64,000 nucleotides of DNA from Anaeramoeba flamelloides (lineage: Eukaryota > Metamonada > Anaeramoebidae): NCBI GenBank assembly GCA_027625915.1, contig JANTQA010000030.1:2418001-2482000 (forward strand), written 5' to 3'. Shown here piece by piece: positions 23,406 to 35,341 of the stretch. The position numbers and the translations under genes are program-made. The notes under the pieces were generated by a model that was not told where the DNA came from, did no database searches, and saw only the letters and a list, made by a program, of their open reading frames with translations. Within the stretch, counting starts at the first letter, position 1. Each line of letters starts with the position of its first letter.

Positions 23406-23685
23406 TATCCAAAATTAGTAATGTCTATTTAACAATCTTTAGTTTGATCTTTTTTTCAATTTTTTTTTTTTGATAATGTGTAAAATCATACTTCAATATA
23501 TTTTTGATTTGATCTTTAGATTTTTTGTTTTTCATTTGATCATTAACTTTTTGTTTTTCGCATTAACTTTTTTTTTTTTTTTTTTTTTTTTTTCTTTTTT
23601 AAAACATTTAAAAAAATTAAACTGAATGAAAAAAAAAAAAAAAAAAAACCTTTTTATTTTTTCTTTTTTTTTTTGTTTATCTCAC

Positions 23686-26600
23686 CTCTTTAATTGAAGT
23701 GTACAACTGTTCTGAGCAATTTTTCCACCAAAGTCCATCGAAGTCAACTCAATTGTTTAGAATCAAAAAGAATTTTTTGGTTGATTTCTTATCACATCTC
23801 TTCTGAACTTTGTTAAATTTTGGACAATAATAATAACAAAGTAAAAATGAAAAAAAATGAAGAATTCGAAAAAATAATGAAATGAGAAATTTGACTCCAT
23901 TATTTTTTCAAAATTAAAAATTTTGCAAAATAATTTTAATTCAAAAAAAAAATATTTAGAATCCATTAATAAAACTTCAAAATACAAGAAATTAAGTATG
24001 ATATGTTAAAAAACATATTATTGTTGTATATTTTGAATAATTGAATTAATATTAAGAAATAATTATTGAAATAAACAATGCCCTATATTATTGGAAATAG
24101 CTTATATATATATATATATATATATATAGAGCTTGTGCCACTATAAAGTTACAAAAATCACGATGATTCTTATCAAATCATGATATTTTAGAAAATCGCG
24201 ATATTCAATATTATTGCAATAGCATAGTTTATCGCGATATTATATAAAATAGTGATAATTTTTAAAAAATTTTGATAAATGACAAACAATCACAATTAAA
24301 AAGTAATTTCTAAGTAATTCCGATGTAATATTTGATGGTTTTTGGGCTAATTGGGCAATATTTTTCAAAAAAAAAATTGTATTAAGGAACCAGTCTATAT
24401 TAAATTTTTTTTAGGTAAATTTAATAGAGATTTAGAATTTTTTTTGCCAATTACTCAGATTTGAAATCAAAGTGAAAAAATCCTTAGTATATTAATGAAA
24501 TCTTGCTAAATGACATTAATTAAATTTAGTTATTGTTTTGATAGAAATAAAAAAATTTTCCATTTTTTTCACTTTTTTGAAAGTTGCTTTTTTTCAACTT
24601 TTAGCAAAAATACAAAAAATAAAAAAAAAATATGAGCAAGAAAGCAAAACCTTGTTATGTTTATGGAAGGCGTACAAAAAATAGTTTGAAAAATAAACCT
24701 GAAAGGGTTTTTTGGGATTTGCTTGAAAAAAGAGTTTGATTCGAAAAAAAATATAAAATATATGCTTTACTCTTAATAAAAGATTTTCTTTCTTTTCTTG
24801 TACCATTCTTTTTTTTCATGAATCCACTTTTTGAGTTTACATTCTTTTGTTTTTGTTGAATTTGAAGTTTTTTTAAGTGTTCCCAAATTACCATCCTAAA
24901 AGTTTTTGTCAGAGTCAAAAAAAATAAAAGAAAAGAATAAGAACTATTTTTTTAAAAATTATTTATTGATAAAACTAATTGAGTTCTTTATAGAGTCAAG
25001 TTGGGTGAACAGAAGTGAAAGTTAAAATATTCACTAGTTTTAAATTATTTTTTCGTTTTTAAAAAAGAGAATAAATATTTATTTTGAGCAAATAATTAAA
25101 TCCAAAATTAATCAAAAAATTGTCATCCCTTTTAAGATCTTTTTTTTAAAAAAATTTTTAAAAGTCACTTGTTTTGACAGAATTGAAAAATTTTAAAAAA
25201 ACAAGAACTTAAAGATCAAACATTGAAAAAACCTGTCTATTTTCAATTTTAAACATATTTCAAGATAAGGATTCCTTATTTAGTTCTTGGTCAAAAAAAA
25301 AAATTAATAGAGACTAGTCCCTTAAAAAAATAGATTAAAGTCTTTTCCACTTTTAAGGCACAAACTTTCGAACGAAATTTAAACCACAAAAAACCTCAAA
25401 CTCAGGCACAATATTCAGATTCTTGTAAATTAAATTGTAAAAAGAAATTACAAATAATGTGCTTTATTATGTGGTTTTTATGTACCTTAAATATCGTTCA
25501 AAGTTTGTGTCTAAAAAGTGGAACTGACTGTAATTAAAAAAGTCATTCTTTGAAAAAACAACAAAAAAGATACTTGATCCAACCAAGTATCAGATCAAAG
25601 AGTTTTATTGTGTTTTCATTTGGTTTGGTAGACAAACCTATCAATCCTTTGAGATCAACGATCAATAATAAATAAAGATAATTAAATACTTACTCCTCAA
25701 TTGGGTGTTGTAAATTGTGTTGAATAAAAGAAGACTTGGAAAACAACTAATCGTTTATCTTGTTCTTTAAAGATTGTGTTCTAGGGTGAAAACATTTTCA
25801 ATATTCAATGAAAGTTGAAAGGGGTTGGATAACTTTTCAAAAGCTTTCACAAAAACCTATCCACATTATCACAATTTTTTAGACTTTTTCGGCATTTAGT
25901 GTCAACCTTTTATTCTTCTTCTTTTGCTCTTATCTGAGTCTTGCACAGAAAACACAACTCGAACTTTAAAGAGGTTTTGGTTTTATCGATCACCAATAAG
26001 ATAGAAAATTACTATTTATTCTTATTGGTTATTTAACTTTGTGAAGGTAATAATCCCATTTTTTAGAAAACACATCTATCTTATATTCAAGTATATTGTT
26101 GAAATGTGTTATTATTCGTATCATCATAAAATTTGTTTGAGATTTTAAATTTTATTTGATAAAAAAAACAAAATAAAAAATTTTTTTTTCCATTACAAAC
26201 AATCTCATGACATTTCTAAATGGTTTCTGTCTTTCAAAACTTTCAAACACTTGAAGATAATTCACTGATTTTCTAACACTTATAAACATTTTTAAAGTTG
26301 AAAAGTGTTGTAAAACTCTCACATCTTTGGTAATGTCTATAGTATTTTTTGTTCAGGTTATGTTCACAAAAAAAAATTTTTTTTTTTTTTCGCGATTATT
26401 TTTTTTTATGGCGATAATTAGTTTTATCACGATTTTATGATTTTCCAATGATAAAGTTGGATTAATCGTGAAACTTTTAATATTATCACAAAATAATTGT
26501 TCGAATCATAATAATATATGTTAGCACCAAAACCTCGAATGTATTTTTATCTTACATTTCATTTCATAGGTTTTTACCATTTAGATTCAAACTTGAGAAT

Positions 26601-26812
26601 ATTCAAAATTAAATAGTAATATGGCAATTTCAAAAGTATTGAGTTTTTGAAAAATAAATCTTCAAGAAAATATTCAGATTTAAATACCTTCGAAAAGAGA
26701 TGGTTTCAAAAAGATAATACAAGAAACCAATAATTATTTTCAAAATTACAAATAAGAAGAGAAAAATTATAAGAATTGTAAGATTTAACCAAAATGTTAA
26801 TGTTTTCATCAA
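23686..26812 (-). CDS. Possible small membrane-anchored protein, three exons (incomplete)
   Basis: A phase-consistent chain can be read on the minus strand: exon 26688-26812, exon 24771-24895, exon 23686-23747, all with GT-AG borders. The product would begin MMKTLTFWLNLTILIIFLFL, a hydrophobic anchor of ~35 residues, continue with a basic stretch containing RRMVIWEHLKKLQ, and then FDGLWWKNCSEQLYTSIKE. I do not recognise the family and found no convincing last exon. Against the model: the middle exon lies inside the TTAA-bounded element 24382-25325, and three phase matches can arise by chance. The G+C-richer stretch 25560-26050, inside the first intron, is unexplained. Confidence 0.2.
24382..25325. 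mobile_element. TTAA-bounded inverted-end element (0.94 kb)
   Basis: The left end TTAAGGAACCAGTCTATATT and the mirror of the right end, TTAAGGGACTAGTCTCTATT, are inverted repeats of ~35 bp with TTAA at each border. Its first ~85 and last ~98 bp together match the short copy at 19987-20160, so that copy is either a deletion derivative or this one carries a ~760-bp insert. A MITE of another family starts 12 bp downstream. Confidence 0.55.
25338..25531. mobile_element. ~195-bp MITE, copy 1
   Basis: The ends are inverted repeats of ~40 bp: CCACTTTTAAGGCACAAACT on the left and the mirror of AGTTTGTGTCTAAAAAGTGG on the right, bounded by AGTC/GACT. The same structure and length occur at 32591-32783 and 40697-40895. 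No coding capacity. Confidence 0.7.
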
Positions 26813-28890
26813 GATATTTTTGAGTTTAACACTCCTAAAATTTTATTTCATTTTAGTTTCATAATAGGTTGTTCTTTGAAACAAAGTGACTAATTTAGTA
26901 TCTTGATTTTACAATTTGTTTCAAAATAAATGGTAGAAAATTTTCCTTCAGCTTTCCAAAAAAAGATTTTTAGATCTATTTAATTTTTAATTCTGAAAAC
27001 GAGTTTAAATTCATAATTTCGCTTTTAGAATTCGGGAACTTTGATGATTTATTTTAATTCTTGGGAGGTATGTTTTTAGGGTAAGTACAAAGAAAATTTA
27101 GATCTTTTTATTCTACAATTAACCGAATTAATCTAGTAGTTCCAAACCTACCATGATATCTATGATCAACAGACAATTCTTTTCTTTCTCACACTTTCCT
27201 GTTTATAACTGGATTTTATAGTCATATGGTAACATATTACCAACTTTTTATTTTTATAAAATAAAGAAAATTTTTCTTATTCGAAAATTAAATTTTTTAT
27301 TTAAAATCTCTTGAATCACTACAAGGAAAATTTTTTCAAAAAAAAATCTCTAAATTTTGTATTTTTAAAATACATTCATATAATAAACATTATTATACAT
27401 AACAATTTTCAATGAGGTTTACAACTTTAATAGATATTAATAGGAATTGAAAAAAAAATGAAATTTTTCAGTAATATTTTTTTCATTTTTAATTGTAAAA
27501 TTTTTGAATTTTTTAATTGATTTAGCAGAGAGATAATTTTCAAGTATTTTTTTAATAGTCTAAAAGGAAACATATTTTTCAATTTGAAAATAGCACAAAA
27601 TATTTCAATCAAAAGATATCGCTAAATTAAATTGAAAAACTGATTTTTTATCTGTTTTTGGAATATTTTTTATCATTTTATTTTTTTTCCATGTTTGAGT
27701 TTTTATATACATTCCCAATTTTTTTCTGCAAATTGCTTTAACATATATTCTTTTTTCAATCTTAATGTTCAATCAAAAATTAATTCATTTCAACTTTTTC
27801 CAATATAAAAATACCCTGATAATAGGTGTTTTTTTCAAAAGTCGGTATTTTTGAAAAGAGGGGTATTCAGATTTTCATGAGTTTAATAGCTATCCTTTTT
27901 TTATTACATAAAATTATGATAACTTTGAAAAAATAATTTATAAAAGAAGTATAACTGAAATCCAATGTATAGTTTTGGCTAACTTTAATTTTAGGTATTT
28001 AAATTTTCCTTGTAGTGAACTTTTGCAATTTGATCCTTTTTTTTTTTTGTATTTCTCTTTGATGGATAGAAAATTTAGAAACCAATACCATCTCTGATTT
28101 ACGGTTTATTGTTAGTTTATTTGATTATTTAATGTTTATTATCTTTAAGAAAAAAACAAAATTCGGTTTGTATTTTGTTATTAGATAAAAGTTTTTTTAA
28201 CTTTAAAATGTAAATATTTGATGTAAATTAAACTGGGAAGAAACCAATTTGTGTTTATGTTTAATATAAAATGAAATTCCAGAATTTGATTGCTTTTTAG
28301 ATTCAATAACCATTATTTTTTATATTAATTATTTCATTATAAATATTCGCAGTTGCAAATTATCTCAAAAAAAAATGAACACACGAAAACAATTTAATTG
28401 AAATTTTTTTTCAGCTTTGATCAATAAGAGGGATAAGTAAAAAAAATTCAGAAAACTTCATATTTCGTTGAATCTGAAAAAGAAATTATTCGATTTTTCA
28501 AAAAAATTATTTTGTTGATTTACGAATTAATTTAATCGTCTAAACAAAAAAAATTCGAAGAAAAATTCAGTTTGTTTTCAATATGAAAGTAATTTAAATG
28601 ATGTAGAGATGATTTTTCTATTGAAAAAAACTGTTGTAGAGACAAAATTAAACATTTTCTAATTAACTGAAGGGAATTACTTTTAAAATTTTTAAATTAA
28701 AAAAAAAGTATCTTCTTTCTCAATTGATCCTTTTAAAATAAAATTTTTGCTGAGGGTTTTTCAGACAAACAATGAACACAGTCATTAGTAAAAGGAATCC
28801 AATTAATTTAAATAACCTGATAATCTTCAATTTTCATTTTTTTTTTTTAATCATTTTTTAGTTTAGGAAATACAGCTTTTTTCACTTTAA
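26813..28890. other. Intergenic, nothing recognised
   Basis: A/T-rich sequence with short T- and A-tracts. Open frames here, such as 27427-27612 on the minus strand, are low-complexity and have no recognisable motif. Confidence 0.5.
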
Positions 28891-29364
28891 ATGATATCAA
28901 AATTTTCTTTAGATGATGCATGTAGAGTGTTACTATCAATTAAAAACACTCCACCAAGGGAACTTAGGGTTTATTCCACTGAAATGCAGATAGATCAAAA
29001 TATATCCAGTTTGCAACTTTCGATAAAAGAATTGTCCTTCTTCTTAAACAGCCGGCCAAAGCCCTCATGGAATCTTAGATTGGAAAAGTTTTATCAATAT
29101 AAACCAGAACTTATTAAAGGCTGGAGACAAGGGTTGTCCAATGAATTTCAGAATCCAAATTGTGTAAAGCCAACTAAAATTATTTTAGATAAAGAAATTG
29201 CAAAGCTCTATGCAGAACTAGTTTCTCCAAAAACTTCCTCATTGCACAAAAAGTGTTACAAGACTGCATTGCGGGGAATCGAGGAGTATTTAAAAAAGAA
29301 TGGATACGAGAGAACCAAATTATACCAAAGGGGACCTCTGGAATTTTCTCTATTGAACTATTAA
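28891..29364 (+). CDS. Unknown protein, 157 aa, single exon
   Basis: The open frame has clearly more G+C than its surroundings and a balanced amino-acid make-up, which separates it from the spurious frames nearby. The product is basic and soluble, without signal peptide or membrane segment; it includes NTPPRELRVYSTEMQ, NSRPKPSWNLRLEKFYQYK and a C-terminal helix-like part with KTALRGIEEYLKKNGYER. I do not recognise the family. The ATG at 28891 is the first in frame; a TTTCTTTAG just inside (ending at 28912) resembles a 3' splice site, so the true coding exon could begin there with an unseen upstream exon. An AATAAA occurs at about 29451, after the stop. Confidence 0.7.
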   Translation: MISKFSLDDACRVLLSIKNTPPRELRVYSTEMQIDQNISSLQLSIKELSFFLNSRPKPSWNLRLEKFYQYKPELIKGWRQGLSNEFQNPNCVKPTKIILDKEIAKLYAELVSPKTSSLHKKCYKTALRGIEEYLKKNGYERTKLYQRGPLEFSLLNY

Positions 29365-32300
29365 AAAGAAGTATTTACAACTGAATTTGTTACTTTTTCC
29401 TCTTTTGAAGATAAAAAATGTTTATTTTGTTTATTTTTCATGTTAAAAAAGAATAAAAATTTATTATTTATGATTTATCGTTTAATTTTAATTTTAAAAT
29501 TTTTCTAAAACTGCCAAATTAATTCTTCACTTGTGTCTAATAAAAAAAAAAAAACAAAAGGGTTAAAACCAGAAAATTATCGAAATTAATTTTCGCCTTT
29601 TTATTATTCAAATAATTTTAATAGAGTTCACTTAAAAAGAAAAGGAAGGTTACCCTCAAATACTTTTTGTAGAGTAGTTTGAAAAAAACACTTTATGGGG
29701 TGTTTAAAAAGATGATTTTCAATTTCTAGTTAAGATTTTTTTTATTTTTACTTTTGTAAATTAATAAATTTAATTTTTATAAAAAGGGAAATTAAATTGA
29801 CCTCTTTTTGTTTAAAAAAACTACCAAAATTGAGCAACTAATATTTTAGTGTTGAGTTACTGATCTCTTTTTGGTTTGGAAAATATCCTGTTTGTAATAA
29901 AAAATTCTATTTTTTCTTAAAAATTTCTATTATTTAGGATTTCAAAACACCTGGCCAATTGTAATATATTCAGAACAAAAAGGTCTTATTATTTTTTACA
30001 AAACTTTTTTTCTGATACCAATTTTTACAAAATTTTCTCTTCTTCTAAATATAATTTCAGTTCTAATTGTTTATCGAAAAAAAAATGCAAAATCAATCAT
30101 TTGAAAAAACTTTCCTAAATATAGATCTTTTTAAGGGGGGGTGGTAGATACGTGTCAAGTAATTGAGATCATTAAGTACTTGAATAAACCAAAAAAATAT
30201 AATAAAATTTTGTTACCAAAGAACAAACAAAGTTTATTAAGTTGATGTTTTCCAAAAGTGAGAAATATATCTTTTATCGGGTATTACCTCAACTGATTTA
30301 AAAGATGAGTTAGAGACTATGAAGTACCAATCATAAATTTTTTAGTCGAAATTTTTGAAGAACTGTGATCTACAGTAATATTCCTTAATTACAAAAACTT
30401 GAAATCGGAAAAAAAAGTCGATACATTATTTTTAATTAGATACCTGATCCAAAATCAAAAGTAAGATCAATGTCTTAGAAATACAATAAATAAACGATTA
30501 AAGAGAAAATTGAAGATTAAATGTAAGTATACTTTTTATATTAAGATTTTCTTTTGATCTGTGTGATTCTTTGTTTGATCAATTATTCAAAAATTTATCA
30601 AAAAAATTGATTTATTTTTGAGGATCTTCAAAACAACTCAAAGTTTTTGTTATGGAAGTAGATTTGATTTGTATTTGTTGATTTGTTTGAAAATAATAGA
30701 AGGGAAAATACTTGAAGTCAAGTATATTTTTTCGTTTTATTGATTTTACTGATCTTATTTCAGTAAAGGATACAGTTAAAAGTTGTGTTGACTGTTTTTT
30801 CCAAAATCATTATTTTTTTGGAATGTTTACTGATCAATTTAAATGCAATATCAATTTAAGGGGGTAAATAAATTTTACCACTTTTAAGTGCCATTCATGC
30901 TCAATGGTCTGAAATATCATTTTTTTGCAATAAAATACTTTCTCGACTTCAAAGTTCGTTTTGTCAAGTGATATTTTTCAAATTTTAAATTTTGGTTTTT
31001 TTCGAAAATTTATGAATTTGTAAAAATATTCATTTTAAGAAATCAAATTTGAAACTTCCCTTGAAAATTTTTGATAAAAAAAATACTAGGAATTCATCAT
31101 AGTTCAATTTCATTTTAAAAATTTATTATAGTTTTGTACAATAAAATAAATATCTTTTTAGAAAAAGTAGAAAGTGCATGAACCAAGAGGAATATACAAT
31201 TTAGTTTTGTGTTGCCTTTTTATTTTTATTTTTTTTTTCTTAGTCTTACCAAAATTAGGTAACTTATTTAATTTCAAAATAGGTCAAATTAAATTTTTCT
31301 CAAATTTTTGAAGATTTTCTTGATTATTATTCATCGGTATAAAAGTTTGTATTTATTTTTGTTAATTGTAAGAGGAAAAGAAAAAAAGATTATTTTGATA
31401 TTAGTTGTATTTTATTGCTTAAATTGAAGAAAATTCATGATTTTGAAAATAACAATAGTAAATATTTTTATATATTTGTCAAAATAACAATTTTAACTTT
31501 CAATTTTAAGTGGGGAATTTTTAAGTTTTATATCCAGTTAAAAAAGTCAAATTCCTCTTTTAATTGGTTTTTTTTTTACAAAATCGTGTCAAAATTCCCT
31601 AAAATACAACCCATCATACATGAACTTACCACAAACCAAGTTTTAAATATCTTTGACCAAGATATTTCGACAGAATTACTATTTTGGTAAAATTGAGAAT
31701 TTAACTAATTTAGAAATTTAACCAAATTTTAAAAGTGTTAATTATGTAGTAACACTTTTTTGGATCTCGAAATATTTTTTTTTTAATTTCATTTGAAAAT
31801 TGGAAAAAAATCTGAAAATTATAATATTTTGGCTTCCATTTTATTTAATAAATTTTAAAACATTTGTGTTGAGTACAGCATTGATTCCAATACTCAGATG
31901 GCATAAAATTCGGATAAAAATTAAATTAATTAATTTTTTAAAAGAAAAATTGAAAAAATATATATGATCAATCCCTTATATTCAAAAAAGAAAATAATAA
32001 TATAGAAAAAATCAATAGTAAAATTTGTTATTCCACTAATCATGTCGGTTATTTTTTGATTCTATTGACTATTTATTTCCCCAAATACCTGTTTATAACT
32101 GTTGATTTTTTTTTTTATAGATATTATGGTGTTAGAAAACAACAAAGATAAGTATAAAATTAAATATATTAGTATTAAAATTAAATCACATCAGTTCTCT
32201 AAAGTTTAAACGCTTCTAAAAAATCGTATTAACAAAATAGTATTAAAAGTTGATGTCTTCAAATAAAAATGATAAATTAGTTAATCCATCGACAATTATT

Positions 32301-32590
32301 TTTTTGTTAGGAAATAACATTAATGTGAGTTGTTTTTTTCATATCACTAATGCCTCGTTTTATCATGAATAATTTTTTTTTTACGAATTTAACAAAAATT
32401 TAAAAAAATATCATTACCTAGTCAAAAAGTTAAAGATGTAATTTTATTTTATTACAAAAAATCTAAATAATAAAGTATTAGTTAATAATTATTGTTTTTT
32501 TAATAATTATTAACTTTTTATTTCCTTTTTTCATTTTTAATCAAAACTAAAAATAAATGACCCATTTATTTACAAAATTTTTTTTATTAT

Positions 32591-32783
32591 AGTCAGTTTC
32601 AAATTTAAAGTACAAACTTCCAATGAAATTTAAGAACCAAAAGAACTCAAATTAAGGCAAAAAATTTGAAAAAAATTTTACATAAATTATTTTACTAGAA
32701 ACAGAATTTTGTACCTTTGATTTGAGATTTTTATTGTGTCATAATTTCCATTGAAGTTTGTGTCTTAAAAGTGGGACTGACTA
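32591..32783. mobile_element. ~195-bp MITE, copy 2
   Basis: Inverted ends begin AGTCAGTTTCAAATTTAAAG and close with TTAAAAGTGGGACTGACT; it has the same length as copies 1 and 3. A TA tract follows directly at the right border. Confidence 0.65.
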
Positions 32784-33974
32784 TATATATATATATACTA
32801 AACTGATTTAATGGGGGTATGTGCAAAAATCCGTTAAACATATTATCATTATATAATAACAATTTCATAATTCATGAGTAATAATTGAGTATTCTGTTGT
32901 TATTAGGATTTAAAGAGAAAAATAAAAAGAAAATAATGTGAAAAAATAAGATTTTTTATTCAATTTATTTGAATCGTATTAAAATTAGGTATTTTTCATT
33001 ATAATTCTGAAGAGTGGGGAATCTGTTTACTGGTATTTTATTATTTTTTAAATTTTAAAATATTTTATATATATCTTTTTTTATTATGTAACTTTCTTTT
33101 CAACCAAAAGTCTTTTAAATATTTGACCTTTTATTGGAAAATTCCCAACAAGGGCATTAATTATTATGATTTTAATTATTTAAAGGTATTTTATTCTAAG
33201 AATAAGTTTTTTTTATGATTTTTGGAAACAAATTATGATATTTTTTTTGTTATTATGATTCTAATAAATTTAAAAAGGTGATAAATACACACTCTACTAA
33301 ATAAAAATATATCCCCAATAAAAATAATTAAGGTAATAAAGTTATATCACAAGTTGTAAACTATCACCCTCATCATACACATAATAAATTTCAACATATA
33401 TTGTACAAATTGATCTTAAATAAACAATATAAGAAATAGCATATCCTATAAATATCACACTTTAAAAACTAGTTTTTTTTATTTGTTTTGATAGGTTTTT
33501 ATTGTGTAATTGTTTTATTTCCTATTTATATCTCATTTTGGTAAAAAAGAATATTTTTCATATATTAATTATATTACTGAAGTTAATCAACTTTCAATTC
33601 ATAGTGTTCTTTTTCTGAAATTTAAATAATTAATTTAAAAATACCTAAAAGTGCTAAATTCAATTAATCAGTCCTGTTAAGAATTTTGTTTCTTTTATTC
33701 AGAATAAACCTATAAAAAAATGGTTTTTCTATTATAAATTTTTTTTTCTGTACTGATAACTTTTTTTATATTCTGAACAATCAATTTTTTTTTTCTAAAA
33801 ACAATTTTCTATTTTATTTCTTCTTTTTTTTTTTTAATTTGGATAAATTTTACCAAATTTTCACCATTCTTTCAATAAAGAAATAAATATATCTTTTGAA
33901 AATTTACTAAGTATTTCCAAATTATAAGATCTGAAAAGTTAGAATAATAATACATTTTTTATTTTTTTTTATTT

Positions 33975-35115
33975 TTTAGATTGGACAAATTTTCTTTATA
34001 TTGAAGAGAAAAGTTACAAAGGAAAAAGTTAAAGTGGTTACCGGTTGATAAGGAGATACAGGAAAGAGTTGAAAATATGGAATTTGAAAATCAAAAATTA
34101 AAATTGAAGTAATATTAAGACAAAAATATCAAATGTTAAAAAAACAATAGATCAAAAAGAAAAAAGAAAAAAAAAACTTAAGCAAATATCCCCAAATGAA
34201 CATAAACAATTTATTTTCAAACGAAAGTAAAAAACGAAAAAATATTGTGATTGTGATTTTGGATGTTCTTAATTAAAGAGTGTATGTTTATTTTTTTTTT
34301 TTCGTTTTTAATTTTTTACCAATTGATTCTTAAAAAAGCTTTGGAAAATTATTTTTTTTTTTTTAATTTCTTTTTTTACAATATTTCCTTAATAAAATTA
34401 AGCACTATATTTTTCTGATTAATATTTTTCGAAATCAAGCATTATAACTTAATTCAATTAACCACTGTGATAATTTTTTTAGAATAAAAACACTCTTAAC
34501 TTTTGAATATCGAAAATATTTTTTGAAATTACTCTCCAGTTTTTTATTTTTTTAAAAAAATTTGGGTTGAGAAAATTTTGAAATCAAAGAATAAGCAAAT
34601 ATATTAAATGAGAATACTTTTCCAGAGAGTTTATCTTTTTTAAATAAGTTTTTTTTTTAATTTTACTATTTGAAAATAAAAAAAACATTTGAAGACCAAA
34701 TTAGTCCCCTGTGTAAAAAGAAAATTCCCATAATTAGAATTTGTTTTAGTAAATGAGTTAAAATAAGATATTGTATATAAAAATACCATAATTTCAACTT
34801 TGAATTCAATCATTTTGGTAAAAAATGTTTTCAAGAAAAAGTTAAATGGAAACTTTATATATTTTTATTTTTTCATTTAGTTTTTTTAATTTTTTTAATG
34901 AAAGTTATTTGATCAGTTTTCAATTTTTAGACTTTTTTGGGTTGTAGCGACATATTTTTAATTTTTTAGCTTTTTAAATTTATAGAAAATTTAGGAGGTG
35001 ACTTTCTCTTGAATAGCTGTGAAATCAATGATTTTACAAGTAAATTTCATTTTACAAATAAAGATGAATGGATCTCTAAATTGTTATTTACATTTTTTCA
35101 ATAATAATAAAAATA
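33975..35115 (+). mobile_element. Short element with LINE-type tail, copy 2 (interrupted)
   Basis: 33975-34340 matches the body at 2475-2840 (TTCTTTATATTG, AAGTGGTTAC, CCCCAAATGAACAT, TTTTTTACCAATTG). The tail at 34995-35115 (GAATAGCTGTGAAATCAATG, then a decayed end hairpin) matches the LINE 3' end. About 500 bp in between are not shared with the other copies and look like an insertion. Confidence 0.5.
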
Positions 35116-35341
35116 ATCTTTTTGTTTTTCACATATGAACTTTTGTTCTGTTAAAAATTTTGAATTGGAGTTTCTCTCCTTGTTCTCAAATAAACTCTTT
35201 GGAGAATAATAGTATTTTATTTCTTAAAAATTTTTATAAACAAAAAAAAAAAAAAATCAGTCAATCGAACGATCAATCAATCAATCAATAAAATAACCAA
35301 TAAACACATTTATTTTCAGTTTATTTAATTGCTACGAAATA

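Larger units (their letters stand above)
21023..23685. other. Region upstream of G-alpha, no gene recognised
   Basis: No exon could be supported. The segment holds A- and T-tracts, a run of G at about 22219-22228, a small dispersed repeat at 22540-22680, and a TA tract beside a small inverted-end element. The region just upstream of 21022 is presumably the G-alpha promoter, but no motif stands out. A short open frame at 21451-21645 is rich in Lys and Asn codons only because of base composition. Confidence 0.5.
29365..35341. other. Long gene-poor stretch
   Basis: No exon was recognised over 6 kb. It contains a MITE (32591-32783), a copy of the LINE-tailed short element (33975-35115), a G-run at 30135-30142 and short TA tracts. 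The open frame 31415-31690 has biased composition and no motif. Given the giant introns elsewhere in the window, small exons could be hidden here. Confidence 0.5.

Noticed and set aside
24104-26540. One large inverted element between the ATCGCGATA-rich stretches at ~24.1-24.3 kb and ~26.4-26.5 kb
   Set aside because: Some mirrored motifs exist, but the similarity is weak and partly due to simple A/T sequence.
31415-31690. 91-aa frame, plus strand
   Set aside because: Phe/Lys/Asn/Ile-rich from base composition, no motif, no splice context.
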